Source: Adiantum capillus-veneris (lineage: Eukaryota; Streptophyta; Polypodiopsida; Polypodiales; Pteridaceae). From it: a stretch of DNA of 64,000 bases. Of the stretch, positions 49,554 to 53,296 are shown in pieces. Both the position numbers and the translations under genes were made by a program. The stretch is from assembly GCA_014529385.2 (NCBI GenBank), contig CM043953.1, forward strand, positions 113,765,049-113,829,048, read 5' to 3'. Under the pieces are notes generated by a model that saw only the letters and a program-made list of their open reading frames with translations, was not told the DNA's origin and made no database searches. How positions within the stretch are numbered: position 1 is the stretch's first letter; each line of letters opens with the position of its first letter.

Positions 49554-52500
49554 AAGATTTTTAACGTCTATGTCAGGCCGAAATCGGCCTATGAGACAAA
49601 TCAAATGTACATGGTGTGTATGTCATCCGTCTATCGGAAAGACAAATGAAACAAAACTGATACAAAACTGAACTGAATGTAGGTAGTGGAGTATCTGAGG
49701 AGGGATGGAGCTCTATCTCTAGGGGTATATGCATGTCTATATGCTCAAGGTAGTACAATCATGAGAATGCATCAAGCTATCTAGCTCCATCCTGTACTAA
49801 TGGGGGGATGTAAGATGTGGTACATGGGCGGGTCTGGTGCCAAGGCTACCCGGATGAAAGCTGTCGTGTCGGCCCTCATCTGAGCCACTCGCTCCTCAGT
49901 GGCACGGCGCTCCCGGGCTCGGATCTCCTCGATCTGTCGGTGGTGGGAGCTCGCGCCCCTGTAGCCTGTGACTCGTGGTCGTCGTCTAGCTCGGCTCACC
50001 TCCGCCTGTGGGAGTGTCACTCCCCTCTGAGTGTCTGGTGAGGGAGGGGCGGCAATCCTCTGAAAGGAGTCTGTGAGCTGCGACTGTCTCCCCTCTGTCT
50101 GTGTAGCTGTGTGTGGCTATAGTAGTGTGTCCCGATGGCTCTGTATCTCTAGTAAGAAACGTCCGAGCTGTCTCTGATCTCGAGAGTCCATGATCTCTCG
50201 GAGAGTGGGCTGTCCTCTGAATAAGGCCTCATACCTGCCTCTGATCTCAGTGTATGCTCTGCATCTACATACAAAGTGCTCCTCACTCTCCACCTCCTCT
50301 GTGCAGGCTCTGCAGACTGACTCCTCCCTGGGAACACCAGTATGTCTCTCGATCTCAATCTCTAACCTGTGTGAAGCCACTCTCAGCTGACCAATCGCCA
50401 CCCGTGAGCTATGTGGCATATATGTGTCCATGTAGCGTGGTCTCTGTATGAACCCCCCAGACAATATGGTGAGAAACTGGTCTCTGTAATCTGACATCCT
50501 CGTCCCCAAGCCAGGTGACTCCCAGACTCTCCTAGTGTATAGTTGCCACAGATCCTGTATAGTTGCCACAGGTGACTCCCAGACTCTCCTAGTGTATAGT
50601 TGCCACAGATCCTGTCTCAATACCAAGTTCCTCTCACTGCGAGAGAGGTGAACATATGGTGAGTGGGGGTCGTACTGGAATGGTGGTAGGCTCTCCATGT
50701 CAAGACCGTGTCCCTCAAACCATGCTCTGACCTGTGAGTACCATGCTCTCTCATGCCCACTCTCTGATAGCTGTATAGCTGCCTCAAATGCTCTACGAGT
50801 AAGTCTGTCAGGAGGTAGCTCTCTCATCCTCTGGATGAAGCAGACTGTCTGGAATAGTGCCTCTACAACCATAGGTGGTGTGGCGAGCTCGGCTCTAATA
50901 ATGTCATGTGGCACTGTCTTCTTGCTGCGGAGCAAGCGTGAGATCATACATACCTGTGGCCTCTCAAGCTGTGTCCACTGGTCAGCTGTCAATCCTGGTG
51001 CCCATACTGTCGCCGTGTACATCAAGGCCGGGGTGACTAAGGTGTCGAAAAGCCACCCCTTCGTGCGGGGCTCCTGAAAGTGTGCCTGGTGGCATCTCCG
51101 CTCTAGCATGGCCAGAGCTGCATATCCTCGGGTGAGCCTGTCAACAGCAGCCTGCCTCATAGTGAAGGGTCCTGGTAGGCTGGTGAATGTGATGCCAAGG
51201 TAGACATAGGAGGTGACTACATCAACCTGTCCTCCTGCTGCTGTGAAGGTGGCAGCGCTCCTCACTGCACTGGATGTGTGAAAGATCATAACCTTGGTTT
51301 TGCCAAGGTTCACAGTCAACCCCCTGTGTGTGTTGAATTCGTCCAAGGCCTCAAGATGGCGTTGCAAGCCCTCGGGTGACTCTGAAATCAACACAATATC
51401 ATCAGCATATAACATGATGTGGACCGGAGTACCTGCCAAGTTGCTCCCCTCTCCTCCTGCTCGTAGTATGTAGTCGGAGATCTCGTCGATGTAGAGCCCA
51501 AAGAGTGTCGGGGAGAGTGGGCATCCTTGCTTAACACCAATGGTGCTAGCAATGGTCTCTGAAAAACCGCCTGGGCAACGAACCCGACCCGTCACCCTCT
51601 CGTAGAGAGCATATATGGCCCAAATCATCTCTGTTGGTACCCCAATGCTGTGAAGGCGCTGGAAGAGTCTCTCGCGTGGGACTGTGTCAAAGGCCTTGCG
51701 GAAAGCCACAAAGCAGCAGTAAAGCCCCTTCTTCCGCGCCTTTGCCCCATCAATGAGGCAGTGCAGAACGAAGATGTGATCAGTGGTGGAGAAAGCTCGT
51801 CTGAAACCTGCCTGGCATGGAGCTCGTAAACCCTCGATCTCTGCGTAGCAGCTGAGCTGTGCCTCAAGTACTGCTCCATATAGCTTGGCCATCGTGTGGC
51901 CAATCATGATAGTCCTGTAGTTCCCTGGGTCCAAGGTGTCGCCAGATTTGTGGATAGGCACTATGGTGTGCTGTGTCCACTCCTCTGGGAAGCCCTCCCC
52001 TATAGCCCGGTTGAAGACATGTGCAATCAACGGGGCTATAGTGGAGGCCGCATAAATGATGTGCTCACTCTGTAATCCAGTATGGTCAGCTGATCGTCTG
52101 TGCTGCATGCGGCGTATGGCCCTCTCTACCATCTCTGCTGTAAAGAAGGAGGAGCACGTGGGGCGTGGCTCGTGTGGCTGTGGGATAGGAGGCTGCCCTG
52201 GCACCTCATAAAGTCGCTTTGCATAATCATGCCATATCTGTGGATCCTCAATAGCTGTAGTCGGATGTGGCTCGCGCAGGGTGCGCCATGCCGTCGCGCT
52301 ATCCATGCTCATGAATAGGTGGTATAGCTCAAGCTCCTGTGCCTCTTCGAATGCTCGCCGCTTTTGGCGTGTCAGCGTCTTCATATGCCGTCTGGCCTCT
52401 CTCTCTGTGATCTCTCCTAAGGCTCGCCGTGCACGGAGGTGTCGGTATAGCTCTCTGCACTCATCATCATACCAGCGGTTCTGAGGCATAGTCCCGGGGG

Positions 52501-53234
52501 GGGGGGGGGGGGAGTGCGTCCTGTGTGAGTGGTGTGTGGAAAAGAGCTAATAGCTGAAGTGTGGAAAACGGAAGAGATATGTGATGTGAGAACTGAGAGT
52601 GGTGTGGATGGGTGGAGGAGGCATAGGCCATGCTCGACCTCGGCCGAGTAAAGAGAGGCTAGCTCATGTGTGAAATGGATGGTGGTGTGTGGAGTGTGTG
52701 CTGTGGAGCTGTGTGGGATGGTATCTCCGGTGATGGAGAAAGAGAGGTATGTGTGGTCGGCTCCGATGGGTATGGGTGGAATGGTGAAGGATGTGATAAG
52801 GTGTGTAGCCTCCCTGGGTCCCAGAATATAGTCGACTGTACTCCCCCCTCCCTCTGCAACTCCATGTGGCATACAAGTCAGGCCCCCTGAGGTGGGCCAC
52901 TGGACCATCCCGTTATAAATAACGAGACGGTGCTGGGAGCCAAGTCGAAGTAGATGTCGTCCATAGGCTGTGACTGGAGCTCTGTCTGTTGTATCTCTCA
53001 TAGTAGCCTCCTCATCTAGAGTGTGTAGTGCCTCTGGGTCCTCGTGGTCATATGCCTCACACTGCTCACTGCGCGTACGAGCATTGAAGTCTCCCATAAG
53101 GAAGACTTCACCCAGTGTGGAGTACTCCATAATCTCCTCCGTGAGGCATGCGTACGGTGACTCCTGCTCAATAGGGGCGAATCTGGAGCCTGTGGGAGCA
53201 AAGTAGCAAAGGGCAATGTAGATGATCCTGTCTC

Positions 53235-53296
<62 letters not shown>

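Larger units (their letters stand above)
49550..53236 (-). mobile_element. LINE-2 of the (GA)n-associated family (5'-truncated)
   Basis: A second subfamily, minus strand. It has part of an APE-type endonuclease, an RT, a zinc-type tail and a 3' UTR ending with stem-loop AGGCCGATTTCGGCCT (49590-49575), AGACGTTAA and a short TTTC tail into (TC)n. The 5' end is truncated within the endonuclease and abuts (GA)n at 53237. Confidence 0.92.

Noticed and set aside
49356..49649. Arg-Glu repeat proteins and their Leu-Ser counterparts around GA/CT tracts (also 5643-5909, 13594-13809, 53168-53518)
   Set aside because: Simple translation of dinucleotide microsatellites; no conserved flanking sequence.
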